Source of the DNA: Uranotaenia lowii
Taxonomy: Eukaryota; Arthropoda; Insecta; Diptera; Culicidae
DNA length: 64,000 nt
Assembly: GCF_029784155.1 (NCBI RefSeq)
Contig: NC_073693.1
Coordinates: 146,694,843 to 146,758,842 of the forward strand
Direction of reading: 5' to 3'
Below, piece after piece: positions 36,170 through 47,990 of the stretch. Both the position numbers and the translations under genes were made by a program. The notes below the pieces were generated by a model. The model had not been told where the DNA came from. It did no database searches and was given only the letters and a program-made list of their open reading frames with translations. How positions within the stretch are numbered: position 1 is the stretch's first letter; the number at the start of each line of letters is the position of its first letter.

Positions 36170-36275
36170 AGGAAATAGCATCACAAAAAACCATCACAGA
36201 TTTTTTTTGGGTAATATCACAAAAAATCAATTTTTTTTCTCAAAAACACGGATTTTTTTTCGGCAATTTTGGTTT
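36170..36275 (+). repeat. CACAGAATTT-family repeat fragment (copy 3)
   Basis: AACCATCACAGATTTTTTTTG, then AATATCACAAAAAATC, CTCAAAAACACGGATTTTTT and CGGCAATTTTGG match the end of the copy at 24770-25165. It is a short truncated copy. Confidence 0.55.
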
Positions 36276-36776
36276 AGAGCAGGGGAGCAACCCCTTGAAC
36301 CATCGGGCGAATTTAGATTCGAAATCTTGTCGGCGAGCCGTACATAAAATCACTTTTTTTTGTATAATTAGCACACCTTCACGTAATTTTTTTAACTACA
36401 ATTTTTTTTATGAAAACAAATCTGAAAAAGGATAAATTAACAATTCCCGTATTAAAAAAAGTAACTCAACGCAACTTTTTAAATACCCGATATTGACAAT
36501 TTTTATTTATATTTTGATGTACCGTAAATCTTTGTCATTTATGAATTCTCTCTTTTTTTCAATAGTACTTCTTGGCGAACATTCGTACTAACAACTTTCT
36601 TGTAAAAACCGACGGTACTATTTGTCATCACTTCCATTTAAAAATCTTCTGGAACTTTCCTCAAATATAACTACCCAAGTAACACCTCCTCTTGGCCCTT
36701 ATGAAACCAAAACTTTATCTAGTAGCCTGCTATAAAACTTTAAATGTTACTTGGGTAAAAGTGTAAAAAATATATA

Positions 36777-37588
36777 TGGGAGAGTGGGGAATCATGGGCC
36801 ACTTTTTTTCGTTGTTCCATAACTTCTTTATTATAAAAGATAATATGAAAATAAAAAATGGTTTAGTTTTCTACATTTTCAAGGTATCATGAGGTTTTTT
36901 TTTAAATTTCAATAAGTTATTTTCCCCAAGTTCTGACTGTTTGAAAAAAAAGCAATATTTTTTGGATTTTGAAAAATGGTGGGGAATCGTGGGCCACCAA
37001 ATCCAAATTGACCAAATAACATGCAAAGTTTATGAGTTGACCCAAAACTGTGATTTCCTAATTCATTCCATTATTTAAAAGCAATTTCAGATGATGAAAT
37101 AAAAAAGAGAGCTGTGTATGATCGCATAGATTCCAAAACCTGGCTCGCGAAAATGTGTATAAAAACATAAAAATATAGGTGATTTAAGATGTGTGGCCCA
37201 CGATTCCCCACAAGCTATGATTTGCAAATTGGTTGCGTTTGTGTGACTTATTGATGTTTCATCAAAAATTCCTTTTCCACTTGAAAGATCATGACAAAAC
37301 TAAGATCATAAGCGTATGAGCATATTTTTGTTTTGCACTTAAGGTTCCCCATCGATGAAATTAGCGGGTGTTTTTTTGATTATGTAAGTAAATTTTTCTA
37401 ACTTTTTTTAGCTTGAGAAATAAGTGAAGCATATGATGCGTATTTCAGTCAACAACATATAGGAATATATGCTCACGCAAAGCGACGACGATCACAGTTG
37501 GTTTGAGTTCTTATTTCAACACACATCTGAGATATTAAAAGTGGCCCACGTTTCCCCATGGCCCACGATACCCCAATCTCCCCTATTT
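36777..37588. mobile_element. GTGGGCCAC-terminated repeat element (copy 2)
   Basis: It begins ATGGGAGAGTGGGGAATCAT then GGGCCAC. The complement of its right end reads TAGGGGAGATTGGGGTATCG then TGGGCC. Internal GGTGGGGAATCGTGGGCCAC (about 36979) and GTGGCCCACGATTCCCCAC (about 37194) show the terminal motif repeated inside. It aligns in opposite orientation with 26406-27842 and is non-coding. Confidence 0.75.
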
Positions 37589-38489
37589 ATAGAAATCACC
37601 TTGTTTTAAGCGTTGGACGTTGAATCGCGAATTGACTTTGTAAGATTTTTTCCAACAATCAAAACTTGTCCTCTAAGCCTAGATTTTTTCCTACAAACGA
37701 TAAATATCCTGTTTTTTTTTAAATTGAAGTTCTGTATTGAATCATTGCATTGAAATTTTGAGCATGGTAAAATTTCACATATTTTAAGAAACTATCTTTA
37801 AAAATTACAATCTCAATTCTGGAAATTTTTTTTCCAATTTTTTTTATTATTTTCAATCTTGTTTATATATCATAAGGATAGGATTTCTAGAGCTATTACG
37901 ACTTTGGTAATGTGGAATGCGAATGATAAGTAAATAACTCAACTAATCGATGTTCGTTATGAATTTTCTATCAATATTTATGAAAAAAAGCACCACAGAT
38001 ATTAGTCAAAGACCTTTCAGGTCGATTCACAGAATTTCAGATATACATTGTTTTTAACAAGAACTAATAATTATTTTAAGTAACTTTGGTGCCGGATTAT
38101 TTATGCTGATAAAAAATCTTATATCGTTCATCCAGGCTTTATTATTTTACTTTTGTAATTTTCATCAGTATTCAGAAACAAAAAATATTTCACAAGGTTT
38201 TTTGTTAATTTTTCTACCAGTATTTAAATACTTACAGAACAAGCCATTTCACAAAATTGGATAGCGTGATTTAAAAAAAAATCTGCTGAGCATATTTTTT
38301 ATCATACAACTTTACTTATGTTTGGAACACAGATGATAACTTCACTAACGGACTACGAAATTCCTTTGATCATGTGTAACTTCCAATTTTAGGTTGCTCT
38401 TCCGACTCACTTTAATGGATTTTGTTTTTCAATTATTTGGGAAAGATTGGTGAAATCGAAGATGCTGGCACACGTATTCAAATGAGATA

Positions 38490-39840
38490 AACTTGAAAGT
38501 TAATAATATGATTGTAGAAGACCAAAAATTATTAATACACAGAATTAATTGTTTTTTTAACTGCAACAATGTGTTGTATAATCTCCAATATGGATTTAAA
38601 TCTGGGTCGAGTACGCTAACAGCTATCTGCGAGTTATTGGACTCCCTTATTGAAAAAATTTACTCTAAAAAATTGTAGGTGCCCTAGGAGCCTTCGACAC
38701 TCTCAACCATGAAATTCTTCTTAAAAAACTAGAGTGTTATGATATCAGAGGCATTGCGAACAACTTGATACGAAGTTATCTGACCAAGCGTAAACAATTT
38801 GTTTGTTTGGGAACTGCAAGGAGGTCTTTAGAAGTTTCAGATATCGGTGTCCCGCAGGGCAGCAACATAGGGCCTCTCTTATTTTTATTGTACATAAACG
38901 ATCTCAGCTAGTTACCTCTGCATGGTGTTCCCCGCCTATTTGCTGATGATACAGCTCCATTTTACCCCGGCACCTGTCCAAATAGTGTTACCATGCTTAT
39001 GGAAGAAGATTTAGAAGTTCTCTAAGAATAATTTTCCACAAACCTTCTGACACTTAACCTCACCAAAACAAGGTATATGATCTTCCACTCTTATCGAAAA
39101 AAAGTTGAACCTCATAATAATCCCAAAATGACTGAAATCGCGATCGAAAGAGTGAACAACTTCAAATATTTGGGTATTACTCTGGATGAAACTCTTTCAT
39201 GAAGCAATCGCATTGAAATTTACAAAAAAATATCTCATCTTATGGCGGAATCTTATGGAGGGTCAAAGCATTCGTTCCACACCGTTCTACTAAAATTCTA
39301 TTTTGCCTTCATACATTCTCATTTATATTATTTAATCGCCATAAGGGCATTTTTGTCCTTTTTGTCACGTCTACAATCCCTACAAAACCGTTCTCTACAG
39401 ACTACCTTTAATCTTCCTCTACTATATCCAACTAATCTAATCTATTCTAACAGGTCACACAACATATTACCTCAAACTCAACTTTGCGATTTACAAACAA
39501 TCATATATGTATTTGATAATTTGCACTCGTCAAACAGTAGTCAAAGCCTGAGATTTACAACAGGAGTCAGGATCTATAACACCCGCTATTCTCATCACTT
39601 AGTACGCAGCACATCTTCAACATTTCGTGGTCAATTTCGAATTTCTTTTATTGGTCCAACCAAATTCAACGTTCTTCCTGAAGATATAAAGAATTCCACG
39701 AATAGAAACTGTTTCAAGATCAAGCTAATGCATTATTTCAAAGAAAATTTAAGCCGTTGATCATCCAACCACTATTCAGAAGTTATTTATTATTATTCTT
39801 GTATTTTCTTAGCTGTAAATAAAGTATAATTAATTGTAGT
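38490..39840 (+). mobile_element. CR1/L2-like non-LTR retrotransposon relic
   Basis: Plus-strand reading in shifting frames gives LQYGFKSGSSTLTAICELLD (about 38590), ALGAFDTLNHEILLKKLE, GIANNLIRSYLTKRKQFV, and GVPQGSNIGPLLFLLYINDL (about 38848-38908). These are followed by PRLFADDTAPFYP (about 38933) and NNFKYLGITLDETLS. A long C-terminal frame (39242-39760) ends NRNCFKIKLMHYFKENLSR. The order and spacing are those of a CR1/L2-type reverse transcriptase. The FADD box is intact, but stops near 38675, 38910, 39024 and 39200 kill it. An AATAAAG signal (about 39819) lies near the 3' end. The 5' part is absent. Confidence 0.8.
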
Positions 39841-40227
39841 TTGTTTAATTTTTTATAATATTTCAAATTAAAATTTATTTGTAATCAATATCAAACATGT
39901 ACATGGATCTAAAAGGAAATATTTTTTCCACTGAGGTTCACGTTGCAATAAAGTTTTGTAACGTAACATCTCCTCGCACTAAGTAACTTTATTATTTAAA
40001 TTCTCAGCATGAGTAAATTTTTGTTCGTGTTTTGTGTTTTTCCTTTTGCGGTCAGACATGCTGAGAACAGTTACCTTCCATTACCAGCGGGTTCATATGA
40101 GCTTCTTGGTGTGGGGGAGGGTGGCGGGCCGCTAAGTTAAAAAAAATGGTAATAGTTAAATAATAAGGGAAAATTTCGATATCATCTAAAACTTATAGGA
40201 AGAAGTCAATCTGACATTTGTCGTTTT

Positions 40228-40393
40228 TTCAGGCTGATAAGGAAACATCGGAACACCTTCTATGTGAATGCCCTTGTCTTATATAAAAAAAGAACTAATC
40301 AACTCGGTAAAGGAATATTAGATCCTTCTGATGTATTTTCTTTAGGTTCCAATAAGGTTGTTAACTTCATTCGTGTTATTCTTCCGAATTGAA
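40228..40393 (+). pseudogene. Retroelement C-terminal fragment (ETxEHLLCECP motif)
   Basis: A plus-strand frame reads ADKETSEHLLCECPCLI, a stop, then KKRTNQLGKGILDPSDVFSL and VVNFIRVILPN. The His/Cys motif followed by LGKG..L.P and a final FIR is a C-terminal signature I know from RNase H-bearing non-LTR elements. Only this tail is present, so the exact clade is uncertain. Confidence 0.55.
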
Positions 40394-41942
40394 AAAATCC
40401 TGATCAACAGGATAGTGACACTACTGTAATCAATCAGAGTTATCTATCTTGATAAGCTAAATAAATAGGGGACAAACCACAAAATTGTAGAAAAGTTCAG
40501 GCATAAAAATTTGAAAAAAGCTTCGCGGGTCGCACAAAATAGCCTCGCAGACCGTGGTTTGCTCATCCTTGGTTTAGAACATTTTTCAAGTTTTTTTTTT
40601 GCAAAATCAGTAATTTTAAGCATACTTTTATATTATTGACTTTGTCGTTACCATTAAAAGTTGTTCGGAGTAAAATGACCCGAAAGGCGCACATTCAAGT
40701 TGTCATTCAAATATACTAAGTAATTGAATTTTCGAGAAAGAAAAAGTCATTTGTAGAATACACTCTTCCAAAATAGGATAAAGCGAATCAAAGTGAAAAA
40801 TTTATATCTTTTTTAAGTAAAAAATAAATTTGAACGAAGAGCTTTGGAAGCCTAAGTTTCTGTAATTTACGTAAACACAGTAATTTTCGAACTAGAGCAC
40901 ATCAATTATGTGCCATCTTATAATTGAAAATTCACAGTTACACATAGGAATGAGAGCTTTTAAAGATGATGACAGTACAAAATGTTACAATTTGGAAACA
41001 AAATTATGTTTGATATTTAAATACCTCCAAATTGTGAGAAACAGTATGAATCTTAACGCACGACTCCTTAAATATTTGTTATGTAAGTGCGAGTCAAAAT
41101 AAGGAAAAAGTAAGAAAAAGATACTGAAAATTCAAGATTGAATGAGTCGGAAAAACCAGATGTCACTTTTAAAGTGTACAGAAAATTTAAAGGCTGTAGA
41201 GGGTGTTTCAGAATAGCAATAGCAAATTTGTGACGTGAATGCAGTTAAAAGAAACTTTAAAGAGTCATAACTTTTTGTGTTGTTGTTCTATCAGAAAAAT
41301 ATGTGTATAAAATTATGAGCAATTAATTTGTTTACATCTTGTCCAAAAACACTGGTATTCTATTTCCTCAGTGAGGACAATAAATTAAGGTGATATGTAC
41401 TGAAGTCAAAAATGATCAATTGAAGTGTGAATTCACGTGACAAAAGTCATAGGACACAACACAATCACACAACATTCTTTAATGACTAAATCATACTCGT
41501 TTCATAGAGAATTAAATTTATGACTATTTGCTGCATCTTTTCAGTAAAATTGTTTCAGAAAAACTTTTTTTTAAGAAACCTTTTAATGAAATGTGAAAGT
41601 TTCATGAAGGTTTTTGGAGTGTAACATGAGTTAAAAGCCTTTTCAATGAGCCCTTTCCCATAAAACTGCTATTTTGATCAATTATTTTTTTTGAAAAGCT
41701 AAATTTTTATACAAAAGGGAATATCTCTGGGAATAATTTAAAGTTAACTTTACTAAAATCGATCAACATTCAAGTGACATATAAAGCAATTATTTTCTAA
41801 AATGACAAAATTTTCTTAATGAGTAAAATGTAAGATCTTCTCATCTGTAAATGGTCCACTACAAGTGATTTCAAGTATATAAAAACTTTCCAGCTCGTTT
41901 TATGAAATCTAAATGATTTAAAATCTCATGCTTTTAAGATAA

Positions 41943-42417
41943 GGTTGGCAGAATTTTTCCAGCACGTATCCGGACCGGACAAACCGGGCAATTTTTATAT
42001 AAAAACCTGGCAAAATCCGGGCATTCGGTTTAAAATTGACGACCATAAATCCGGGCAATATCCCGGCAAACTTTTTCAAATCCTCAGAAATTCCTCAACA
42101 AAATTCAGAAAAAAAATTGAACAAATAATTTTTTTTTCATCAAAACTCATCGATAGATTTTGTACCCCTTTTTAAGGTTTCCAAAAAACCTTTCATGATT
42201 TTTATTATAAAACTTGCTCAAAAAATTCCGTTTTGGATGTGTTTGATGTATTTTTTTGTTTAACTTGCCAAATAAAGTAAATAAATCCGGGCTAAATCCG
42301 GGCAAAATCCGGGCATTTTTCACTGAAATCCGGGTAAACCAGCCGGCCGGACTGTTCTTAAATTGAGTATTAAATATCCGGACAAACCCGAATAAAACCG
42401 GGCAATCTGGCAACTTT
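41943..42417 (+). repeat. CCGGGCA-family repeat (copy 3, most complete)
   Basis: It starts GGTTGGCAGAATTTTTCCAG then CACGTATCCGGACCGG. The complement of its right end is AAAAAGTTGCCAGATTGCCC, so the outer edges are roughly inverted (GTTG(G/C)CAGA). Inside, CCGGGCA occurs many times. It aligns collinearly with 14798-15240 and is non-coding. Confidence 0.7.
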
Positions 42418-42666
42418 TTGTTAAGACATATCAGAAAAATAGCTAATTTCTTAGTAATAAAGGGCAAATAACACCTCACTGAGATGTCTCTGGTCAAATC
42501 ACGTAAGATAAGTGTTACTTTAGGTTAAGGACCTGTGGCATTGATTGTTTTTCGGAGATTTCTGGGTCTTATTTTTCCATTTTGCAATGGTTGCTAAACC
42601 TCGAATCAAGTATTTTCATCAGTATATTATACGCAGCGCACTAGATTAGACTGCGCACTTTTGACT

Positions 42667-43048
42667 TATGACGTTTAACATGGAAAATAGTAAAAGCCTT
42701 TAAAGGGTGTCTAAAAGTACCGTCTGGATCATCGAATAAAATACCATTGTATAGCCTTATTTATGGTGCAACTTTCATCTGAAGACGCCAAAGGGGGTCA
42801 ACAACTCATTTAAGAGTAATGAATGAAATAATGACAATAAATCTATTAGTTTGCTTCGAAAACAAACAATGGTCGAAAAACTGCACTTTCATATGCAGAT
42901 AGCGCGCGTTTCTAACAACGTGGAAAAAGTACTTATCAACTTATCAACTTAGTGTTTGTCTCAAAACTAATAGATTATTTGGTGATGCAGACGGTACTTT
43001 TAGACACTATTTAAAGCTTATTAACTATTTTTCATGTTACAGATCATT
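42667..43048. mobile_element. ~380-bp MITE with ~65-bp TIRs
   Basis: The left block CATGGAAAATAGTAAAAGCC then GTGTCTAAAAGTACCGTCTG (42679-42725) is complementary to the right block (about 42977-43036: CAGACGGTACTTTTAGACAC, AACTATTTTTCATG). The loop is about 240 bp and has no coding. Boundaries are approximate. Confidence 0.65.
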
Positions 43049-44376
43049 ACTTTTTTTTTAAATATTTTATTAGAAAAGATGCCAAAATTTCCATGCGTTT
43101 TAATGTGCTATTTTATGATTGCCGTTAAAAAATAACAGCGATATGTAGTTTTAAAATATATTGTTAATTTATTTGCAAAAAATCAAACCGAATCTAACTC
43201 AACAAAATTGAAAAACAAGAAATAAAAATAAATAAATATACATATGTATTAAGTCGTAGAATTTCCAATATTGGGGAAGATTTGAAGACCCTCGGCGTGA
43301 ACCGTCAGATAGTAAAAATAAATTGGATGGAAATAAGTATAAAATCTGTCGAAATTCTACGCGCTAACGGGTTTTCATTAAATTTTTGTACGGATAACTA
43401 CAACTGCAAAACCTTTGCTTGAAATCCAATTTACGAAAAAAAAAAAGAAAACCTTGTTTCCCCATTTTTCCTTTAAGTTGGAAAAATACATTTGATTCTG
43501 AAAAATAAAACTGTCCGCCCGCCCGCGCACTTAACGCCCACAGGGGGCGGGTAGGAACCATTTTGAAACCACTGGTTAAGACCAATGACTTTTACTTTCG
43601 AACTTCGAATTCAATTATTTCTGTTGGTTGATGATGGCAAAAAAACCAACGACGAGAAAATAAATTATTGACATTCAAATGTTGCACACAAGAATTTGAA
43701 ATTTAGTTTTAATTTCACTTATTTCAAACCAAATTTACGTTTCGAGAGCTTTAAAAGAAGCTCACTGCTGGAATGACGCTTCCTTGTAAGCTCGAACCAT
43801 TCTGTCTGGAGGCCACTACAATACCTAGTATGTATGTACCTTTCACCGGCCGGGAAGAGCGCTGTCAGGGAACAAGTTTTGCAATAAAACTGAATAATGA
43901 TCTCAGAGTTGGCTCTTTTACGAGCAACGAATTAAATTTTCTCTACACCACTACTGGCACTGTTATGCTGCGATAGCCTTCCTCCGCTATGCAGACAACA
44001 TAAAGACATAAAACAACCGTCACCATACCGTCCAGCTGGAAGGGAATGTGTGCGGTGTAAGTTTTCTACGGACAATTTCGGTCAATACCATACCAATCTG
44101 TAATCAAGTCCACTTACGATATTGTCTGGCACCACGTGAAACACTTCCGGAAAGTACGCATTTTTTGTAGGAACTAAGCGCTCTGGCCTTAATAGTTTGT
44201 CAAGGATGGAAAGCAGCGACGAGTGGAATTCTCTCACCTGGGGACTGAGAATTTTGTGGGGTTTGCTTTTGACTAGGACGAAACCATAAGTTACCGGGAC
44301 CTTGCAAAAGTTATCAATGGCATACGACCGGAACTACATATCTGCCGATATTGAATTTATGTTCTCTTTTTTTCAG

Positions 44377-44525
44377 TTCACGTCGAAAAACGCAACGAGT
44401 ACGAATACGACCGTGTCTAGATGTATGTCAAACCGTAGAGCAAAAGTGTCCGTACATGCTTCCAGGGGATCGAGCGCCAGCACTTCCGACGCAGTACGCA
44501 GGCGAGCCAACGTTTCTCTGTCGAG
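44377..44525 (+). CDS. Nlf-1: Nlf-1 exon B (cysteine-rich domain core)
   Basis: This 149-nt exon has acceptor TTTTTTTCAG and donor GTAAGT (from 44526). Its first base completes a serine codon from exon A, and it ends in phase 1. It encodes IRPCLDVCQTVEQKCPYMLP, then TQYAGEPTFLCRG. This is the most conserved block of the FAM155/NALF cysteine-rich domain: PC..YC..VQ..CP..LP and a later Gly..(S/T)F.C.G. The cysteines form disulfides in the extracellular cap that contacts the NALCN channel (family knowledge). The upstream half of that block is in exon A and the CC motif is in exon C. It is the strongest evidence for the gene's identity. Confidence 0.92.
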
Positions 44526-44689
44526 GTAAGTGATACAATGTTTAAGCAGTAAAACAGTTTTACTTAACTTGTTTTCCTCGTCAATTTTCTATAGATCAGA
44601 GCTTCTAATATTTAAAACTTAGTATTATCTTTTATTATCACCCAAATTTTTTTTTTATCAATTTGAATAGCAATGGATTGACTTGCGGT

Positions 44690-45515
44690 ATTTTTTTATT
44701 GGTGGCGGTAAGTCCTTTTAACGGATTGCATTCCAAGGCACAACGAGCCACCGCGTCCTCCCAGTATGCTACTCTGGTTCCATGGGTGCAATTGGTCGAC
44801 TCATAATATTAAGTATCCCTACGCCATAAAGTCCACCTGGGGATTCCGGTCAATATTCCCATCCGGACCTGCAACGAAGGCTATACCCGAGATGGGAGAC
44901 CAAGTCCGCGCTTAAAGGCTCATCGGCTAACTCAACTCCAAGTCAAAACTCCAACATATGGATATACCCTGCCTCTTGTTACGATTCAAGACTGAGGACC
45001 TCCCCTCTGACGACTCGAGGTCCGGCCTCGAGGCTCGCTTGGTTTGCACGACTGTCTTGCGCTCCGCCTCTGTTCAAAACCACTGAAAGAGTCCAATGAC
45101 CTCTCCTCTAACGACTTGAGATCTTGGCTTCGCTTGGTTTGGCTCGAGGCCCTCTCCTCTTTGCCCGTCCGTATGCCGAATCGAGAGCAGCTTATCCTGG
45201 CTTTACGAAACTACTCGGATAATTCCCGGCGAAGACGTCATCCTAAATCGACTCGAGTGACTCACCCGCCGACGACGTAAAGTCAACCTACCCGAGAGTA
45301 TTTCGCGGCGTAAATACTCTTCCCCCTACGAGTTCGACTGCGAAGAAGATCAAGTCTTATCCCCGCAGCTTCCGTCGTAGGGAGCGCGTTCTAGTCAGAC
45401 ACTCCGCGGTGGTGGAGCCTACACAATGTTCGCGACGTACCTAACAGCTTAGCATACGCAGAAGGTAGAGTCTTATTTTTGTATGCTTTACTGCTAGGAT
45501 CGGACGCACAATACG
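44690..45515 (-). mobile_element. R1-like element 3' UTR with poly(A), copy 1
   Basis: On the minus strand this follows directly after the R1-like ORF end (45494) and finishes in a poly(A) run (TTTTTTT on the plus strand, 44691-44697). It matches 46806-47590 over most of its length (for example GGATTGCATTCCAAGGCAC, CATCCGGACCTGCAACGAAG, TACTCTTCCCCCTACGAGTT and TGCTAGGATCGGACG). It is probably the untranslated 3' end of the neighbouring element. Confidence 0.65.
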
Positions 45516-46800
45516 TTCCAACTCCTCTGCATGGCAGTCATGATCCGGATGAACACATCGCTGATAACGCGCCAAGTATAGGCATCCTCACACATCCTCC
45601 GCACGATGTTGTCGGTTGTCGTGTCTGGTCCGCAGGCGACAAGCATGTTAGCACGTACTCCTTCAAACCTCGGACAGTTGAACACTACGTGCTCTGGTGT
45701 CACTACTGTGTCACCGCAGGTTGGGCAGAATGGCGAGGCCACGTGTCCAAACCGATGGTGGTACTGCATGAAGCATCCGTGACTAGTTAGGAACTGTGTC
45801 ATGCAGAAATCCACCTCTCCATGTCGCGGTCCATCCAGGATCCGACGTTAGGGATCAAGCGATGGGTCCACCGGCCACGTTGCGAGCTGTCTCACTGGTG
45901 CTGCCAGTTGGACATCGAGGTCTCTCTGGCATGTTTCCGCACATCGGGCATGTGCCTGTGCTCGTAGCAGAATATATCTTCCTCTAGCAAGACCGAGATG
46001 GGCATGACCCCCGCCACAACGTCAGCAGCTACCGAGGACACCGTTCGGTATGCGCTGATTACTCGCAGGTTCATCAGCTGCTGCACACTGCAGGGATTTT
46101 GCAAGTTACACTGCCTGCTCAAGGCTGCCTTCCAGGCTGCCACTTCTTACCGCAAAATGGACGAGGTCATACTCGCCAGGACCCTCGTTCTGCTGCAGCG
46201 GATCGCCGAGTTATTCGACATGGCCCGTGAGAGGGCTGCTGTCGCCATTGCCGCTCTTTTACAGGCGTAGTGGACGTTTGCCGTAAAGCTCAGTCGGTCG
46301 TCGATCATCACCCTCAGGTAATTGATCGCACGCTTGGATGCGATTGCGCACGGTCCAGCTGCAATCGTCCCTGATTGTACTGAAATCAGGTTGGTGATCA
46401 GCACAATCTCGGTCTTGCGGTGAGCCAGACGTAAGCTCTTGGAGCGCATCCAACTTTCCACCTCCTCAATAGCTACTGTGGCGAGTAGCTGGATCTCTTC
46501 GGTTGATTGGCCCGATGCCAGGAGAACCAAGTCATCGGCGAATACCACAAGTCTCACTCCCATGGGGCGACGCAGTCTCGGCAGTTCGTCGTAGACAATG
46601 TTCCACAATACCGGGCCAAGTATCGATCCTTGTGGAACCCCTGCCGAGAATCTCACTGTTCCCAGTCTCTCGCTGGTCATATACTGTAGTTGACGGTTTC
46701 ATCATCATCCTACAGATATATGCCGGAATCCCCAGACGAATGAGCGACGACGCAATCGCTGTCCAACGCTGTTGAAGGCGTTCTTCACGTCAAGGCGGCC
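45494..46800 (-). pseudogene. R1-like reverse transcriptase pseudogene (FADD intact)
   Basis: In minus-strand order the motifs are LDVKNAFNSV (about 46765-46795), GVPQGSILGPVLWNIVYDEL (about 46585-46640), LVVFADDLVLLASG (about 46520-46555) and INYLRVMIDDRLSF. After frame changes near 46145 comes a C-terminal domain with QFLTSHGCFMQYHHRFGH and a zinc-knuckle CPTCGDTVVTPEHVVFNCP. It ends RIMTAMQRSWNVLCVRS at 45494. This is the R1-clade architecture, with reverse transcriptase then a CCHC-like finger. ORF1, endonuclease and the N-terminal reverse-transcriptase blocks are missing. Unlike the copy at 31020-32510, the catalytic box is FADD. Confidence 0.85.
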
Positions 46801-46805
46801 TGGCT

Positions 46806-47976
46806 TTTTTTTATTAGTTGATTACCCAGGTGGTAAATCCTTTTTACGGATTGCATTCCAAGGCACGGCGAGCGACCGAGTCCCCCCAGTATGCTACTCT
46901 GGGTCCATGGGTGCAATTGGACGACTCATGATACTATGTACCCCTACGCCATAAAGTCCACCTGGGCCTCTGTTTATAATTCCCATCCGGACCTGCAACG
47001 AAGGCTGTACTCAAGATGGGAGACCAAGTCCGCGCTTAAGCGCTCATCGGCAAACTCCAGTTCGAGTCAAACTCCAGCATATATACCCTGCCTCTTGTTA
47101 CGATGGTTCCCACGAAAAACGTGCGCACCGCCTCTGTTCGAGACCACAGCAAGAGACCAATCACCTCTCCTCTAACGACTTGAGGTCTTGGCTCCGCCTG
47201 GCTTGGCTCGAGGCCTTCTCCTCTTTGCCCGTCCGTGTGCCGGTCGAGAGCAGCGTATCCTGGACACGCGCCTGTCACAGCACACGTCCGGGGCTTTACG
47301 AAAAATTACTCGGATGATTCCCGGCGAAGAATTCATCCTACACCGACTCAGGTGACTCACCCGCCGACGACGTGAATCACCCTACCCGAGAGTATTTCGC
47401 GGCGTAAATACTCTTCCCCCTACGAGTTCGACTGCGAAGAAGGTATAGTCTTATCCCCGCAGCTTCCCTCGTAGGGAGCGCGTTCTACTCAGATACTCCG
47501 CGGCGGTAGAGGTATCCTACACAACGATCGCGACGTACCTAAACAGCTCGGCATACGCAGAAGGTATAGTCTTATCTTTGTATGCTTCACTGCTAGGATC
47601 GGACGTACACTACTCGAATGCCCCCGCCGAAAGGACATTCTACTCCGACCGTGGTCCGGTCTTCCTCCTCCCTTTTTGGCTGGCAACCCTAGGGTTTTTG
47701 CCCGCCGTGTGCCGAATCGAGAGCAGCTTATCCTGGACTCGCGCCTGTCACAGCACACGTACGGGTCTTAGACGCTTACGACTCAGATGAATCCCGACGG
47801 TGATGTCATCCTACCCGACTCGAGTGGCTCATCCGGCGGCGACGTGAGACCACTCTACCCGAGAGTATTCAGCGACGTGAATACTCTTCCCCCTACGAGT
47901 TTGACTGCGAAGAAGGTATAGTCTTATCCCCACAGCCTCCGTCGCAGAGGGCGCGTTCGACTCGGATACTCCGCGA
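46806..47976 (-). mobile_element. Retroposed R1-type 3' end (copy 2) with 14-bp target duplication
   Basis: The 1171-bp non-coding block is flanked by AAGGCGGCCTGGCT at 46792-46805 and 47977-47990. It ends (minus strand) in a poly(A) run at 46806-46812. Most of it matches copy 1 (44690-45515). Its 5' part is an extra tandem copy of an internal segment of about 470 bp: GCCG.GTGTGCCG..TCGAGAGCAGC at about 47228 recurs at about 47701, and TACTCTTCCCCCTACGAGTT recurs at about 47409 and 47884. It carries no reverse transcriptase, so it behaves like a SINE mobilised in trans. Confidence 0.7.
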
Positions 47977-47990
47977 AAGGCGGCCTGGCT

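Larger units (their letters stand above)
23485..44376 (+). other. Nlf-1: Nlf-1 intron 1, 20.9 kb, transposon-filled
   Basis: The intron is bounded by AAAG|GTAAGT at 23484/23485 and TTTTTTTCAG|TTCACG at 44376/44377. Two codon bases on the left and one on the right restore an AGT serine codon, so direct joining is consistent in phase. It contains the repeats and retroelements listed separately. The rest (including 23485-24528, 25744-26405, 27843-28261, 32513-35590, 37589-38489, 40400-41942 and 43050-44376) is AT-rich DNA where I see no gene. A small extra exon in it cannot be excluded. Confidence 0.75.
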
